Below are positions 39,817 through 49,197 of a stretch of DNA of 64,000 nt, in pieces. The translations under genes were made by a program, and so were the position numbers. The DNA comes from an uncultured Bacteroidia bacterium (GTDB taxonomy: Bacteria > Bacteroidota > Bacteroidia > Bacteroidales > F082). The first letter of the stretch is position 1. Every line of letters begins with the position of its first letter. Under the pieces are notes generated by a model, which was not told where the DNA came from, made no database searches, and saw nothing but the letters and a program-made list of their open reading frames with translations. The DNA lies in the NCBI GenBank assembly GCA_902802535.1, contig CADCML010000005.1, positions 1 through 64,000 of the forward strand, given 5' to 3'.

Positions 39817-41460
39817 ATGAACAACTGCTTCACTATCGGAGGTCAAATCGTCGACCTCGTCAATTCTAAGATTTTCTCGGGTGTCATTGTCGTTGAAGAC
39901 GGCAAGATTACCAAGATTGAGGAACAGCCCGTCGGCAACACACAGTACATCATGCCGGGTTTCGTCGATGCGCATGTGCACATCGAAAGTTCCATGTTGG
40001 TGCCTTCGGAATTTGCTCGTTTGGCGACCTGTCACGGCACAGTGGCCACCGTCAGCGACCCGCACGAAATTGCGAATGTGCTCGGCAAGAACGGCATCAA
40101 ATACATGATAGAAAACGGAAAAAAGGTGCCGTTCAAGTTCTTCTTCGGTGCACCGAGTTGTGTGCCTGCCACCGCTTTCGAGACGACAGGAGCCACCCTC
40201 GATGCCAACGACATTGAGGAGATGATGGCCGAAGACGATATCTACTATCTTTCGGAAGTGATGAATTACCCCGGTGTCGTCAACGAAGACCCCGAGCTGA
40301 TGCGTAAAATCGCTGCCGCCAAGCGTTACAAGAAGCCCATCGATGGCCATGCGCCGGCGGTGACGGGCGACGACTTGCAGAAATACGTTGGCGCGGGCAT
40401 CACCACCGACCACGAATGTTTCCGTCTTGCAGAAGCTTTGGAGAAAATCAGCCTTGGCATGAAGATTCTCATTCGTGAAGGTAGCGCAGCTCGTAATTTC
40501 GAGGCTTTGATACCGCTGATGGCCACCCACCCCGACAAGTTGATGTTCTGTTCCGACGACAAACACCCCGACGAGTTGGACGATGTCCATATCGACGTGC
40601 TGGTGCGTAAGGCCATCGCCTTGGGCTACAATGTGATGGATGTGCTGAAAGCCGCTTCGCTCAATGCTGTCAAGCATTATAATCTCAATGTGGGTATGTT
40701 GCAACTGGGCGATGATGCCGATTTCATCGTCGTCGACGACTTGCGCCATCCTGTCGCCAAGCAGACCTATATCAGAGGTGTGCTGGTGGCGGAAAACGGC
40801 GTGTCGAATATCCATTACAAAGAAACCCTGTGCCCAAACATCTTCAAAGCCGAGTTCATCCATGCCGACGACATCTTCCTGCCTGATAAGGGCAAGAAAA
40901 TCAAGGTAATCCAATGCCAAGACGGACAACTGATTACCAAGAGTTTTGTTGCCGAACCCAAGGTGGAAAACGGGGGCATCGTGAGTGATTTGGATCGCGA
41001 CATCCTGAAAATCGTGGTCGTCAACCGCTATCAACCCGCCAAGCCAGCTGTGGCTTTCGTTAGGGGCTTTGGGCTGAAGCGCGGTGCCTTGGCATCGAGT
41101 GTGGCGCACGACAGCCACAACATTGTATCGGTGGGTGTCACCGACAAGGATATTCTACATGCCGTCAATCTGCTCATTGAGCACACTGGTGGCGTGACGG
41201 CTTATTGTAGCACAGAGATGGTGGCGGTGCCCCTGCCTGTGGCCGGATTGATGAGCAACGAAGACGGTTATGAAGTGGCGCAAGCCTACCAGAACGCCGA
41301 TGCCTTGGCAAAACGCTTGGGTTCAACGCTTTACGCGCCATTCATGACCTTGGCATTTATGGCGCTTCTCGTTATCCCCGAACTGAAAATCGGTGACCAA
41401 GGGCTGTTTGACGTCAAGAAGTTCAAGATTACTTCTATTTACGACTTAGAGAATGTTTAA
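39817..41460 (+). CDS. ade: Adenine deaminase
   Basis: 547 aa, the normal length. Amidohydrolase-fold enzyme that converts adenine to hypoxanthine plus ammonia in purine salvage. Metal-binding motif GFVDAHVHIESSM at about residue 48, then TVATVSDPHEIANV, the catalytic-centre FFGAPSCVPAT, ITTDHECF, and FCSDDKHPDEL. The C-terminal adenine-deaminase domain (RGFGLKRGALASSVAHDSHNIV) is complete. It is monocistronic and its 3' end overlaps the convergent rodA gene by 15 nt. Confidence 0.96.
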   Translation: MNNCFTIGGQIVDLVNSKIFSGVIVVEDGKITKIEEQPVGNTQYIMPGFVDAHVHIESSMLVPSEFARLATCHGTVATVSDPHEIANVLGKNGIKYMIENGKKVPFKFFFGAPSCVPATAFETTGATLDANDIEEMMAEDDIYYLSEVMNYPGVVNEDPELMRKIAAAKRYKKPIDGHAPAVTGDDLQKYVGAGITTDHECFRLAEALEKISLGMKILIREGSAARNFEALIPLMATHPDKLMFCSDDKHPDELDDVHIDVLVRKAIALGYNVMDVLKAASLNAVKHYNLNVGMLQLGDDADFIVVDDLRHPVAKQTYIRGVLVAENGVSNIHYKETLCPNIFKAEFIHADDIFLPDKGKKIKVIQCQDGQLITKSFVAEPKVENGGIVSDLDRDILKIVVVNRYQPAKPAVAFVRGFGLKRGALASSVAHDSHNIVSVGVTDKDILHAVNLLIEHTGGVTAYCSTEMVAVPLPVAGLMSNEDGYEVAQAYQNADALAKRLGSTLYAPFMTLAFMALLVIPELKIGDQGLFDVKKFKITSIYDLENV

Positions 41461-42717
41461 CCGATAAGCATCCTGCTTCACGAAAATGGCCAGCATCATG
41501 GTGAAAGCCAACATGCTTGACCCGCCGTAACTCAAGAAAGGCAAAGGAATGCCGATGACGGGCACCAAGCCGATGGTCATGCCGATATTGATGGCCACAT
41601 GGACAAAGATAATGCCTGCGATGCTGTAGCCATACACGCGACTGAAAGTCGACCTTTGCCGCTCAGCCAATATGATAATGCGCACCAACAACGCCACATA
41701 GAGCAACACCACGGCGGCAGTGCCCAAGAAACCACCTTCCTCGCCTACGGTGCAGAAAATGAAGTCGGTATGCTGCTCGGGAACGAAGTCGTATTTGGTT
41801 TGGGTGCCTTGCAGGAAACCCTTGCCCGTGAGACCGCCCGAACCGATGGCAATTTTCGATTGGTGCACATTGTAGCCGTCGCCTTTTGGGTCGTCTTTCA
41901 TGCCCAACAGCACTTCAATGCGCGAGCGTTGGTGTTCCTGCAAGATTTTGTTGAAAGCATAATCGACCGAGAACACAAAAACGAACATGAAAAGGAAGAC
42001 AGCGACCATCGTGACGATTCCTTTCTTCTTGGTAATCAGGTAGTAAGTGAGTGTTAGGATGAATAAGCTGCCCAAAATGATGTACATGATTTTTTGGCTC
42101 CAAACCAAGGTGAAGACAAACAACAGTATAGCCACTACTCCGGCAATCATGACCAAACCCGTTCCAGGGAAACCTTCACGATACAGCACAAAAATGAATG
42201 AAACGAAAACGATGGCCGAACCCGTGTCGTTTTGGAGCAGTACGAGTGCCATGGGAGCAAGAATAAGAAGAGCGGCAACAATTTGATGTTTACGTTTTTG
42301 CAGGTCGACATCGAGACGGCTGAGATAGCCCGCCAAGGCCAATGCAGTGGCCATCTTCGCAAATTCGGAAGGCTGAAACTTGACACCCGCGCCGAGGTCA
42401 ATCCATGAGGTGGCACCTTTGGTGGCCTTGCCGTAGACCAACACGACGAACAAACTGGCCAAGAAAAAAAAGTAGATCCACAACGAGAAAGCGTTGAAGA
42501 ATTTGGCGTCAATCAAAAGGATGATGAACCCTATCAAAAGGGATGCACCAATCCAAATCAGCTGTTTTCCATACACTTGCGACAGGTCGAAAATGCTGGG
42601 GTGCAACTCGTCGTATTTGGCCGAGAAGATGCTGAACCAGCCGATGGTCACCAACACCAAATAGATGAGCACCGTCAACCAGTCGATTTTTCCTATGATG
42701 CTGTTCCTTTCGTTCAT
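41446..42717 (-). CDS. rodA: Peptidoglycan glycosyltransferase RodA
   Basis: 423 aa SEDS polymerase with about ten membrane helices. It polymerises lipid II during cell elongation with PBP2. Typical motifs: WIDLGAGVKFQPSEFAKMA, LLQNDTGSAIVF, the extracytoplasmic loop GYNVHQSKIAIGSGGLTGKGFLQGTQ, then FVPEQHTDFIFCTVGEEGGFLG and GIPLPFLSYGGSS. The start overlaps the mrdA stop by 4 nt (ATGA), so the two are translationally coupled. The convergent ade gene overlaps its last 15 nt. Confidence 0.97.
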   Translation of the reverse strand: MNERNSIIGKIDWLTVLIYLVLVTIGWFSIFSAKYDELHPSIFDLSQVYGKQLIWIGASLLIGFIILLIDAKFFNAFSLWIYFFFLASLFVVLVYGKATKGATSWIDLGAGVKFQPSEFAKMATALALAGYLSRLDVDLQKRKHQIVAALLILAPMALVLLQNDTGSAIVFVSFIFVLYREGFPGTGLVMIAGVVAILLFVFTLVWSQKIMYIILGSLFILTLTYYLITKKKGIVTMVAVFLFMFVFVFSVDYAFNKILQEHQRSRIEVLLGMKDDPKGDGYNVHQSKIAIGSGGLTGKGFLQGTQTKYDFVPEQHTDFIFCTVGEEGGFLGTAAVVLLYVALLVRIIILAERQRSTFSRVYGYSIAGIIFVHVAINIGMTIGLVPVIGIPLPFLSYGGSSMLAFTMMLAIFVKQDAYRLNIL

Positions 42718-44576
42718 CGTTCGTTCTTATATGAGATTCTGCCTTCCATCATGCGTTTTTCAAGGTCTTCACGGACAGAGTAGCCACGGATGTATTTTTC
42801 TATCATCAGACTGGCGATGGGTGCGGCCCAAGTAGCACCGTAGCCACCATTCTCGATGATGACCGCGAGGGCAATTTTCGGGTTGTCGGCGGGTGCGAAG
42901 GCGATGAAGTTGGAGTGGTAGTTGCCGTGGGGGTTTTGCGCGGTGCCGGTCTTGCCGCATTGGGGGATGTCTTTCATCTCGTAACGGCGTGCCGTGCCCG
43001 CTGGACCGCTGAACACGGTCCGCAAGCCGTTTTTCATCACTCTGACATATTTCGGGTTGATGCCTGGGTCGATTTTGGTGGTCATCACCTCAGGAATGGC
43101 AGTGGTGTCGCCAAAGCATTTGATGAGGTGGGGCGGATAGTAGAAGCCTTCGTTGGCAATCATGGCGGCAATGTTGCAGAGTTGCAAAGGTGTCACCAAA
43201 ACCTCGCCTTGTCCGATACCTAACGAGCGGATAGTCACCGAGTTCCATTGTCCGCCGTACATTTTGTCGTAATACTCGCGTGAGGGGATGTTGCCCGAAC
43301 GTTCGTAGGGAATGTCGGTGTTGAATTTGTGGCCGAGTCCCATCTTATAGGTCATGTCCTTCCAGTATTGGTAACCGTCTTTGATGTTGCCGAATTTCGG
43401 GTTGTTGATGGTGGTTTTGAACGACTCGTAGAAATAAGGGTTGCACGAGTTCATGATGGCATTGGCGAAGTCGGGGCTGGAACCGTGGCTGTGGGTGCAT
43501 TTGATGGGCAGCGAACCCGTACCGTTGCAGTGGAAGCAGGTGGCCGGTGTGATGCTGCCGCTCTGCATGGCGATGAGGCCTACGACGGTCTTGAAAGTGG
43601 AACCGGGTGGGTAAGTGCCGCTGATAGCTCTGTTAATCAAGGGCTTCATCGGGTCTGCTTGCAGTTCTTGGTAATGCTTGCCACGTTCGCGGCCCACGAG
43701 GAGGTTAGGGTCGTAGGTGGGACTGGTGACGAAGGCCAAAATCTGTCCCGTGGAAGGCTCGACGGCCACGATGGAGCCGATTTTGCCGACCATGAGCTGC
43801 TCGCCGTAAGCTTGCAGTTCGGCGTCCAAACCAAGGTAAATGTCTTTTCCGGCCACGGGTTCCTTGTCGAGCTCGCCATCCATGAAGCTGCCCATCTCGC
43901 GGTTGTGTACGTCCACCATCATCACTTTCAAGCCTTTCACACCGCGCAGCTCCTTTTCATACGACTTCTCGATGCCCGACTTACCGATGTAGTCGCCCTG
44001 TCGGTAATATTTTTCTTCGTCTTTTTCCAACTCCTTTGGACTGATTTCTCCGATGTCGCCCAGTGTGTGTGCCGCGATGGCGTTGGGATAGTGGCGTACT
44101 GTACGAGTCTGGAAATAGAAGCCTGGAAAACGATACAGCACTTCTGCAATGTGGGCATAATTCTCTTTCGAGACCTGTGCCATAAACGGCGAAGGCTTAA
44201 AAAAAGACTCGTTTTTGGCCTTGTTCATCCGCTCAATAAATGACTCCTTGTCGATTTCCAGCAGATGGCAGAAAGTAGCCGTGTCGAACGGGTTCAAGGT
44301 GTCTTTTCTTACGGCATCGTAGACCTGTTTTGGGGTGACCATCAAGTCGTAGACGGCCTCGTTGAACACCAGCAAGTGGCCGTTGCGGTCGTATACCTTG
44401 CCTCGGGCGGGGTATTGGGTCACGTAGCGCAAGGCGTTGTTGTCGGCCAAGGCTACATATTCCTTGTCGACGACTTGAAGCAAAAACAATCTGATAATAT
44501 ACACCACTCCTATGGCAATGAAGATACCCATTACCAATAACTTCCTGTTTAACAGATTGTTGCTCCCCTTTCTCAT
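42714..44576 (-). CDS. mrdA: Penicillin-binding protein 2
   Basis: 620 aa class B PBP (transpeptidase) that works with RodA. One N-terminal membrane helix (about 10-30) is followed by the PBP dimerisation/pedestal domain (YPARGKVYDRNGHLL). Transpeptidase motifs: SxxK as GSTFK with Ser at about 322, SxN as SCN at about 373, and KTGT at about 540 (CGKTGTAQN). All catalytic residues are present and the length is normal. It is the first gene of the mrdA-rodA pair; a -7 element lies about 18 nt upstream. In many Bacteroidota mreC and mreD precede it; here a divergent lipoprotein gene lies upstream instead. Confidence 0.96.
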   Translation of the reverse strand: MRKGSNNLLNRKLLVMGIFIAIGVVYIIRLFLLQVVDKEYVALADNNALRYVTQYPARGKVYDRNGHLLVFNEAVYDLMVTPKQVYDAVRKDTLNPFDTATFCHLLEIDKESFIERMNKAKNESFFKPSPFMAQVSKENYAHIAEVLYRFPGFYFQTRTVRHYPNAIAAHTLGDIGEISPKELEKDEEKYYRQGDYIGKSGIEKSYEKELRGVKGLKVMMVDVHNREMGSFMDGELDKEPVAGKDIYLGLDAELQAYGEQLMVGKIGSIVAVEPSTGQILAFVTSPTYDPNLLVGRERGKHYQELQADPMKPLINRAISGTYPPGSTFKTVVGLIAMQSGSITPATCFHCNGTGSLPIKCTHSHGSSPDFANAIMNSCNPYFYESFKTTINNPKFGNIKDGYQYWKDMTYKMGLGHKFNTDIPYERSGNIPSREYYDKMYGGQWNSVTIRSLGIGQGEVLVTPLQLCNIAAMIANEGFYYPPHLIKCFGDTTAIPEVMTTKIDPGINPKYVRVMKNGLRTVFSGPAGTARRYEMKDIPQCGKTGTAQNPHGNYHSNFIAFAPADNPKIALAVIIENGGYGATWAAPIASLMIEKYIRGYSVREDLEKRMMEGRISYKNER

Positions 44577-44594
44577 GATGGTTTTTGTGAATTA

Positions 44595-44602
44595 CAAAAG
44601 TA
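44595..44602 (-). promoter_or_regulatory. Candidate -7 element of mrdA-rodA
   Basis: TACTTTTG followed by TAATTCAC on the minus strand, about 18 nt before the start codon; matches TAnnTTTG. Confidence 0.5.
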
Positions 44603-44704
44603 AATGTTTTTCCTGTTGGTGGAAAGGGGCAAAGCCGATTTTTTCAAAAAAAATTTTTTCCGTCAAAAACCGATAAGAAAACCAAACGGATGACAAATTT
44701 TTCA

Positions 44705-44712
44705 TATCTTTG
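44705..44712 (+). promoter_or_regulatory. Candidate -7 element of the GldH-like/polysaccharide export operon
   Basis: TATCTTTG followed by CACGG, 16 nt before the ATG at 44729; exact TAnnTTTG match. The leader would be very short. Confidence 0.6.
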
Positions 44713-44728
44713 CACGGTTTTTTATGCA

Positions 44729-45196
44729 ATGAAAATGAAAGGATTTCGCATTTTGGTTTTGGCTTTTTTCCTTTGCCTGATGGGATGTGGGCAACAGGAG
44801 AAAGACAAGGTGGTGCTGCAACGCAGTTTTTATGGAAACCTTTGGGAACGCTTTGATTATGTGAAAAATGACGTTACCATCACCCAAGCCACGACCTACG
44901 ACCTCAGCTTGCGCATCAGTTTCACCGACGAATATGAGTATCAAGACATTTCTTTGGTTTTCACCGTTTTCGATGAACATGGCAATCCTTATCGTGCGAA
45001 GGGATACAAGTTTAACCTAAAGGACAAAGAAGACCATTGGAACGTTGAGAAGGTGGACGGATGCTATACCTATACTTTGCCCATCAACAAGAGGCTGACG
45101 ATTGTCGATCCAGGCAAATATCAATTCAGACTTGAACAGAAAATGCCTATCACACCCGTTATTGGCGTGAAGGAACTAACGCTTATAAACAATTGA
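44729..45196 (+). CDS. GldH-like lipoprotein
   Basis: 155 aa, start chosen at MKMKGFRILVLAFF, just after the -7 element. Lipobox LMGC gives Cys at about 20. The mature part resembles gliding-associated lipoprotein GldH in order of blocks: LWERFDYVKNDVTIT, TYDLSLRISFTDEYEYQDISL, a short Gly/Asn turn (EHGNPY), FNLKDKEDHW, and near the end GKYQFRLEQKMPI and GVKELTLI. GldH helps the type IX secretion and gliding machinery in Flavobacterium; Bacteroidales without gliding keep it. The match is by memory and modest, so a general lipoprotein of unknown role remains possible. The export genes follow 29 nt downstream. Confidence 0.6.
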   Translation: MKMKGFRILVLAFFLCLMGCGQQEKDKVVLQRSFYGNLWERFDYVKNDVTITQATTYDLSLRISFTDEYEYQDISLVFTVFDEHGNPYRAKGYKFNLKDKEDHWNVEKVDGCYTYTLPINKRLTIVDPGKYQFRLEQKMPITPVIGVKELTLINN

Positions 45197-45225
45197 ATAT
45201 TAAGAAAATAAAGAATAATAAAAAA

Positions 45226-46041
45226 ATGAAATCTATGAACAAATTACTGAGAATTGGAATGATTGCGGCACTCTTTGCTGTGACTTTTGCTTCGTGTGTG
45301 CCCCAGAAGAAAATGCTTTATCTGAAAAACGCACAGATGACTGCCGAAAACCTATCCCAAGAATACATCAATGAGCGGAGCGTCGACTACAAACTTCAGC
45401 CGGGCGACAACCTTTACATCCGTTTTATCAACACCATTGATAATCAGAGCACTGCATCGTTGTCGGGTGACTTATCTTATCGCACCACTCAGCTTACCGG
45501 CGATGCCAGCATTTACCTCCAGTCTTATACTTTGGACGAAGATGGTTGCATTGAATTGCCTTTGACGGGGAAGATGGAATTAAAGAACTTGACTGTCGAC
45601 CAAGCCAAGGAAAAGATGCAAACTGAGATTAATAAGTTTGTCAACCAAACGACGCTTATCGTGAAGTTGTCCAATTTCAACTTGACGGTGTTGGGCGAAG
45701 TGACCCGACCAGGCATGTACAAAGTCTACCAGTCGCAAATCAACCTTTTTGAGGCAGTGGCTATGGCGGGCAACATGACTAGTTTCGCCAAAAACAGCGA
45801 TGTGAAGATTATTCGCCAAACCGACCACGGTTCAGAGATTGTCACGGTTGACATGGGTCAGGCAGACATCCTTTCCTCGCCCTATTATTATTTGAAACCC
45901 AACGACATCGTCTATGTTGAGCCACTCAAGATTAAGCAATGGGGCTTCTCCACCTTCCCATATTCGACGGTGCTCTCCATCGCCTCTCTTGCAGCAACTG
46001 CAGCTACTTTGTATTTGACATTTAGAAATACAACAAGATAA
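45226..46041 (+). CDS. Polysaccharide export lipoprotein, Wza-like
   Basis: 271 aa. The start MKSMNKLLRIGMIAAL is chosen for the signal peptide; an earlier in-frame ATG at 45193 would add 11 residues. The lipobox TFASC gives Cys at about 25. The Poly_export domain is shown by DYKLQPGDNLYIRFINT, and SLBB-like strands by NLTVLGEVTRPGMYKV and FEAVAMAGNMT. A hydrophobic C-terminal segment (about 245-265, YSTVLSIASLAATAATLYL) may cross the outer membrane, as the Wza helix does. It should form the outer-membrane channel for the polysaccharide whose length is set by the next gene. Gap to that gene is 42 nt. Confidence 0.9.
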   Translation: MKSMNKLLRIGMIAALFAVTFASCVPQKKMLYLKNAQMTAENLSQEYINERSVDYKLQPGDNLYIRFINTIDNQSTASLSGDLSYRTTQLTGDASIYLQSYTLDEDGCIELPLTGKMELKNLTVDQAKEKMQTEINKFVNQTTLIVKLSNFNLTVLGEVTRPGMYKVYQSQINLFEAVAMAGNMTSFAKNSDVKIIRQTDHGSEIVTVDMGQADILSSPYYYLKPNDIVYVEPLKIKQWGFSTFPYSTVLSIASLAATAATLYLTFRNTTR

Positions 46042-46083
46042 TTGAGATTCTTCCACACTTAATTACTAAATTACTAACACATT

Positions 46084-48591
46084 ATGGCAAGCGAAAAACA
46101 AGTTAGAAGACTTCAACATGACAAACAAGAACAGTCTATTGATATCAAGCAGTTGGTTTTCATTTTTTTGAGTCGTTGGTATATTTTTGCCTTCTTTGTA
46201 ATGGTTGCTTTGGCCGTTTGTTTCGTCTTTAATCGCTATTCAACCAAGGTTTACCAGACTACCGGTACAGTGCTTATTAATGATGAAGGGGACGATTACG
46301 ACCCGACGGCTATCATGACGACAATGAAATTCGGCAATATGAAGAATATTGACAATGAAATTGCCATCCTGATGTCGTATACACTCAAAGAGCGTGTGGT
46401 GAAGAAAATGGGCATTGAGGTGACTTATTTGGACAAAGGTCGCATTACCAGCAAGGAGATGTACAAAAGTGCCCCTTTCCATGTCGAATTTGAGCGCAGC
46501 ACACCTCAGGCTGTAGGATTGGCGTACGAGATAACGTTTTTGGACGAAAACAATTTTAGGCTTCATGGCATCGGCAAGGGTCTCAACAAATATGACTATA
46601 TTCTTTGTCAACAGGCTGATAATGACCCGTTTGCTAACATTGACATCAGCGGAGAGTATACTGAAGGCGAATGGATTGACAACGGTTACAACCGCATTCG
46701 CATTACCAAGACAGAGTTGTTTGACCCCGAAACCATTGGCGAGCATACCATGTTCTTCTGGCTCAACAGCTATTCTTCGCTTGTGGCGCAATTGAGCAGT
46801 TATTCTGTTAGTGCCATTTCCAAACAAGCTTCTGTGGCAATGGTGCAAATGAATGGCACAAACATGCTGAAAATCGTGGAGTTCGTCAATTTGCTCATGA
46901 ATGAATATGTTGTGCGTGGCTTGGAAAAGAAGAACCTTGTTTCGGAAAACACCATTGAGTTTATTGACAACGAGTTGAGTGGTATTGAAAACCAACTGAG
47001 TCAGGCTGAGACTGAACTGAAAGACTTCCGCCAACAGAATGACTTGATGAACCTTGATTTGCAGGCCAATCAAGTGTATACCAACCTTCAGACATTGGAG
47101 CGAGAAAGAGCGGAAACAGCAGTTAATCTAAAGATTTACAAGCGTTTGCAGGATTATATTAGGATACAAATCGATGATCCGGAAAACTTGGCCGCTCCCA
47201 GCACGATGGGTATCAACGACCCATTGCTTAACCAGTTAGCCCGCGATCTTGTCATGTTGGCGCAAACCAAGGCAACCCAGTTGCTTACGCAGACCGAGCA
47301 GCATCCGCAGATTGTGAAACTCAATGAACAAATTATCACCACTAAGAAGGCTTTGCTTGAAAATGTCAACAACCTGGTTAACAACGCCCAGATGAGCCTT
47401 AACGAAATAGAACGCCGCATCGGTTCTCTTGAAATGAAATCGCGTCAGCTACCTGGCAAGCAACAGCAGCTCATCAACTATCAGCGTAATTTCGACTTCA
47501 CGGACGAAACTTACAAGTATTTGATGCGCCGTCGTGCGGAAGCCCAAATTCTAAAGGCATCCAACACGCCTGACAATGAAATTCTTGATGAGGCTCGTTT
47601 GGAAACTACACGCATGATTAAGCCCCGCGGGAGAACCAATTACCTCATCGCGCTTCTCATAGGTCTGTTGATTCCGGCCTTATATCTCTACTTGAAAGAC
47701 TTTTTCAGGGTGACCATTTCAGACCGCAAGGATGTCGAAAAGCTCACGAGCTTCCCCATCATCGGTATGGTGGCGCAGACCAGTTCGAAAGACCCGCTTT
47801 TGGTCATCAACAACCCCAAGTCGCCAGTGTCGGAGTCGTTCCGCTCCATTCGTACCAACATTGAGTTTATCACGCAGAGCAAGGTTCCGAGCACCATTTT
47901 GGTGACGGGCGACACGCAGAGTATCGGTAAGACATTCAATAGTATCAATATCGCATCCATCTACGCCCTTTATGGCAAGAAGACGGTGTTGTTGGGTTTC
48001 GACTTACGTAAACCCAAGTTGTTCCAAGAGTTCAGTATAACCAATAATATTGGATTGAGCAGTTACCTTAGCAACAAGGAGGATTTGGATGCCATCATCC
48101 AGAATTCAGGCAAGATACCTACCCTTGATATCATCACGAGTGGTCCCATCCCTCCCAATCCGGCTGAATTGATTGCCTCGGAGAAGTGCAATGAGTTTTT
48201 TGCAGAGTTGAAAAAGCGTTACGACTACATCATTATCGATACGCCACCTATCGCCCTTGTCACCGATGCCATTCTCCTTATGCGCTATTCTGACGCTAAC
48301 CTCTTCATTGTCCGTCAGGGTGTGACCAACAAGAATGCCTTTGGCACTATTATCAATGACGTTGAAAAACGCGGTATGCGTTTCTCCATCATCATCAATG
48401 GCATCCAGGTCGAGAAAGGCTACGGCTATGGTGGCAAGAAGTATGGTTACGGCTACGGATATGGCTATGGTTACGGCTACGGATATGGCTATGGTTACGG
48501 TTATGGAAATACCAGCGACTATTACGGTGAGAGCGAAGATGGCGACAAGAAAAAGCGTCACCATCATCACAAGAAGAAAAAGGAAGAATAA
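46084..48591 (+). CDS. Wzc-like polysaccharide co-polymerase and tyrosine autokinase
   Basis: 835 aa. An N-terminal Wzz domain with membrane helix at about 24-45 and a coiled-coil periplasmic part, second helix at about 523-543 (YLIALLIGLLIPALYLYL), then a bacterial tyrosine-kinase domain. Walker A is GDTQSIGKTF (about 609-618), Walker A' is LLGFDLRKPK (about 637-646), Walker B is YIIIDTPPIAL (about 716-726). The tail (about 779-812) is a run of Gly-Tyr repeats, many more tyrosines than the usual cluster, then a natural RHHHHKKKKEE end. Tail tyrosines are the normal autophosphorylation sites and control chain length. Encoded by 48441-48507 GGNTAY repeats, the tail can vary in length. Confidence 0.93.
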   Translation: MASEKQVRRLQHDKQEQSIDIKQLVFIFLSRWYIFAFFVMVALAVCFVFNRYSTKVYQTTGTVLINDEGDDYDPTAIMTTMKFGNMKNIDNEIAILMSYTLKERVVKKMGIEVTYLDKGRITSKEMYKSAPFHVEFERSTPQAVGLAYEITFLDENNFRLHGIGKGLNKYDYILCQQADNDPFANIDISGEYTEGEWIDNGYNRIRITKTELFDPETIGEHTMFFWLNSYSSLVAQLSSYSVSAISKQASVAMVQMNGTNMLKIVEFVNLLMNEYVVRGLEKKNLVSENTIEFIDNELSGIENQLSQAETELKDFRQQNDLMNLDLQANQVYTNLQTLERERAETAVNLKIYKRLQDYIRIQIDDPENLAAPSTMGINDPLLNQLARDLVMLAQTKATQLLTQTEQHPQIVKLNEQIITTKKALLENVNNLVNNAQMSLNEIERRIGSLEMKSRQLPGKQQQLINYQRNFDFTDETYKYLMRRRAEAQILKASNTPDNEILDEARLETTRMIKPRGRTNYLIALLIGLLIPALYLYLKDFFRVTISDRKDVEKLTSFPIIGMVAQTSSKDPLLVINNPKSPVSESFRSIRTNIEFITQSKVPSTILVTGDTQSIGKTFNSINIASIYALYGKKTVLLGFDLRKPKLFQEFSITNNIGLSSYLSNKEDLDAIIQNSGKIPTLDIITSGPIPPNPAELIASEKCNEFFAELKKRYDYIIIDTPPIALVTDAILLMRYSDANLFIVRQGVTNKNAFGTIINDVEKRGMRFSIIINGIQVEKGYGYGGKKYGYGYGYGYGYGYGYGYGYGYGNTSDYYGESEDGDKKKRHHHHKKKKEE

Positions 48592-48620
48592 GAGCGTTGG
48601 TGACAAAAGATTCTTAGACG

Positions 48621-49145
48621 ATGGAAAGTCATGACCAGAAGTATTGGCATGCCCTCTATGTCAGGTCGCGTGCGGAGAAAAAGGTGCTGTGGCAACTTGA
48701 GGAGAATGGCTTCACGGCTTATTTGCCGCTGATTACGCAGATGAAGCAGTGGAGCGACCGCAAGAAGAAAGTGGAGGAGCCGCTGTTCAAGTCGTATGTG
48801 TTTGTGTATTCCAATGAACGTGAGTATATTCCGATTTTGAACGTGTATGGCGTAATCAAGTTCGTCACTTTTGAGAGAAAGGCTGTTATCGTTCCTGAGA
48901 ATCAGATACTTGCCATCAAGAAGTTTGTCAATGACTTCGAGAAGGGCGAAGAGTATAAGATGATGAATAATGAGGAATTGAAAGTGGGGCAGAAGGTTAG
49001 GATCATCAATGGGCCGATGAAAGGGCTTACGGGCAGACTGGAAACGATACGCAACAAACGTCACCTGATTGTCTATATCGACGTGGTGGGGCAGTGCATT
49101 CCGGTCCATATTCCAAGGGCGAAAGTGGAGCCATGTGCGGATTAA
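48621..49145 (+). CDS. UpxY/NusG-like transcription antiterminator
   Basis: 174 aa. The NusG N-terminal domain is seen in KYWHALYVRSRAEKKVLWQL and LFKSYVFVY. A KOW domain follows at about 115-165 (LKVGQKVRIINGPMKGLTGRL). Bacteroidota UpxY proteins bind RNA polymerase at the leader of capsule operons and stop early termination. Normally such a gene is first in its locus; here it is third, after the export and co-polymerase genes, so the capsule genes it controls probably lie elsewhere or follow a different order. It lies 29 nt after the Wzc-like gene. Confidence 0.9.
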   Translation: MESHDQKYWHALYVRSRAEKKVLWQLEENGFTAYLPLITQMKQWSDRKKKVEEPLFKSYVFVYSNEREYIPILNVYGVIKFVTFERKAVIVPENQILAIKKFVNDFEKGEEYKMMNNEELKVGQKVRIINGPMKGLTGRLETIRNKRHLIVYIDVVGQCIPVHIPRAKVEPCAD

Positions 49146-49158
49146 GGAAACTTATTGT

Positions 49159-49166
49159 TATTTTTG
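49159..49166 (+). promoter_or_regulatory. Candidate -7 element of the coiled-coil membrane protein gene
   Basis: TATTTTTG followed by CAGGA, 31 nt before the ATG at 49198; matches TAnnTTTG and separates this gene from the capsule-type operon. Confidence 0.55.
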
Positions 49167-49197
49167 CAGGATAGAACACGAACAAAACTCAATAGTC

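Noticed and set aside
39784-41118. 444-codon minus-strand frame opposite ade
   Set aside because: ade is complete with all metal motifs and a promoter; the antisense frame has no family match I can see.
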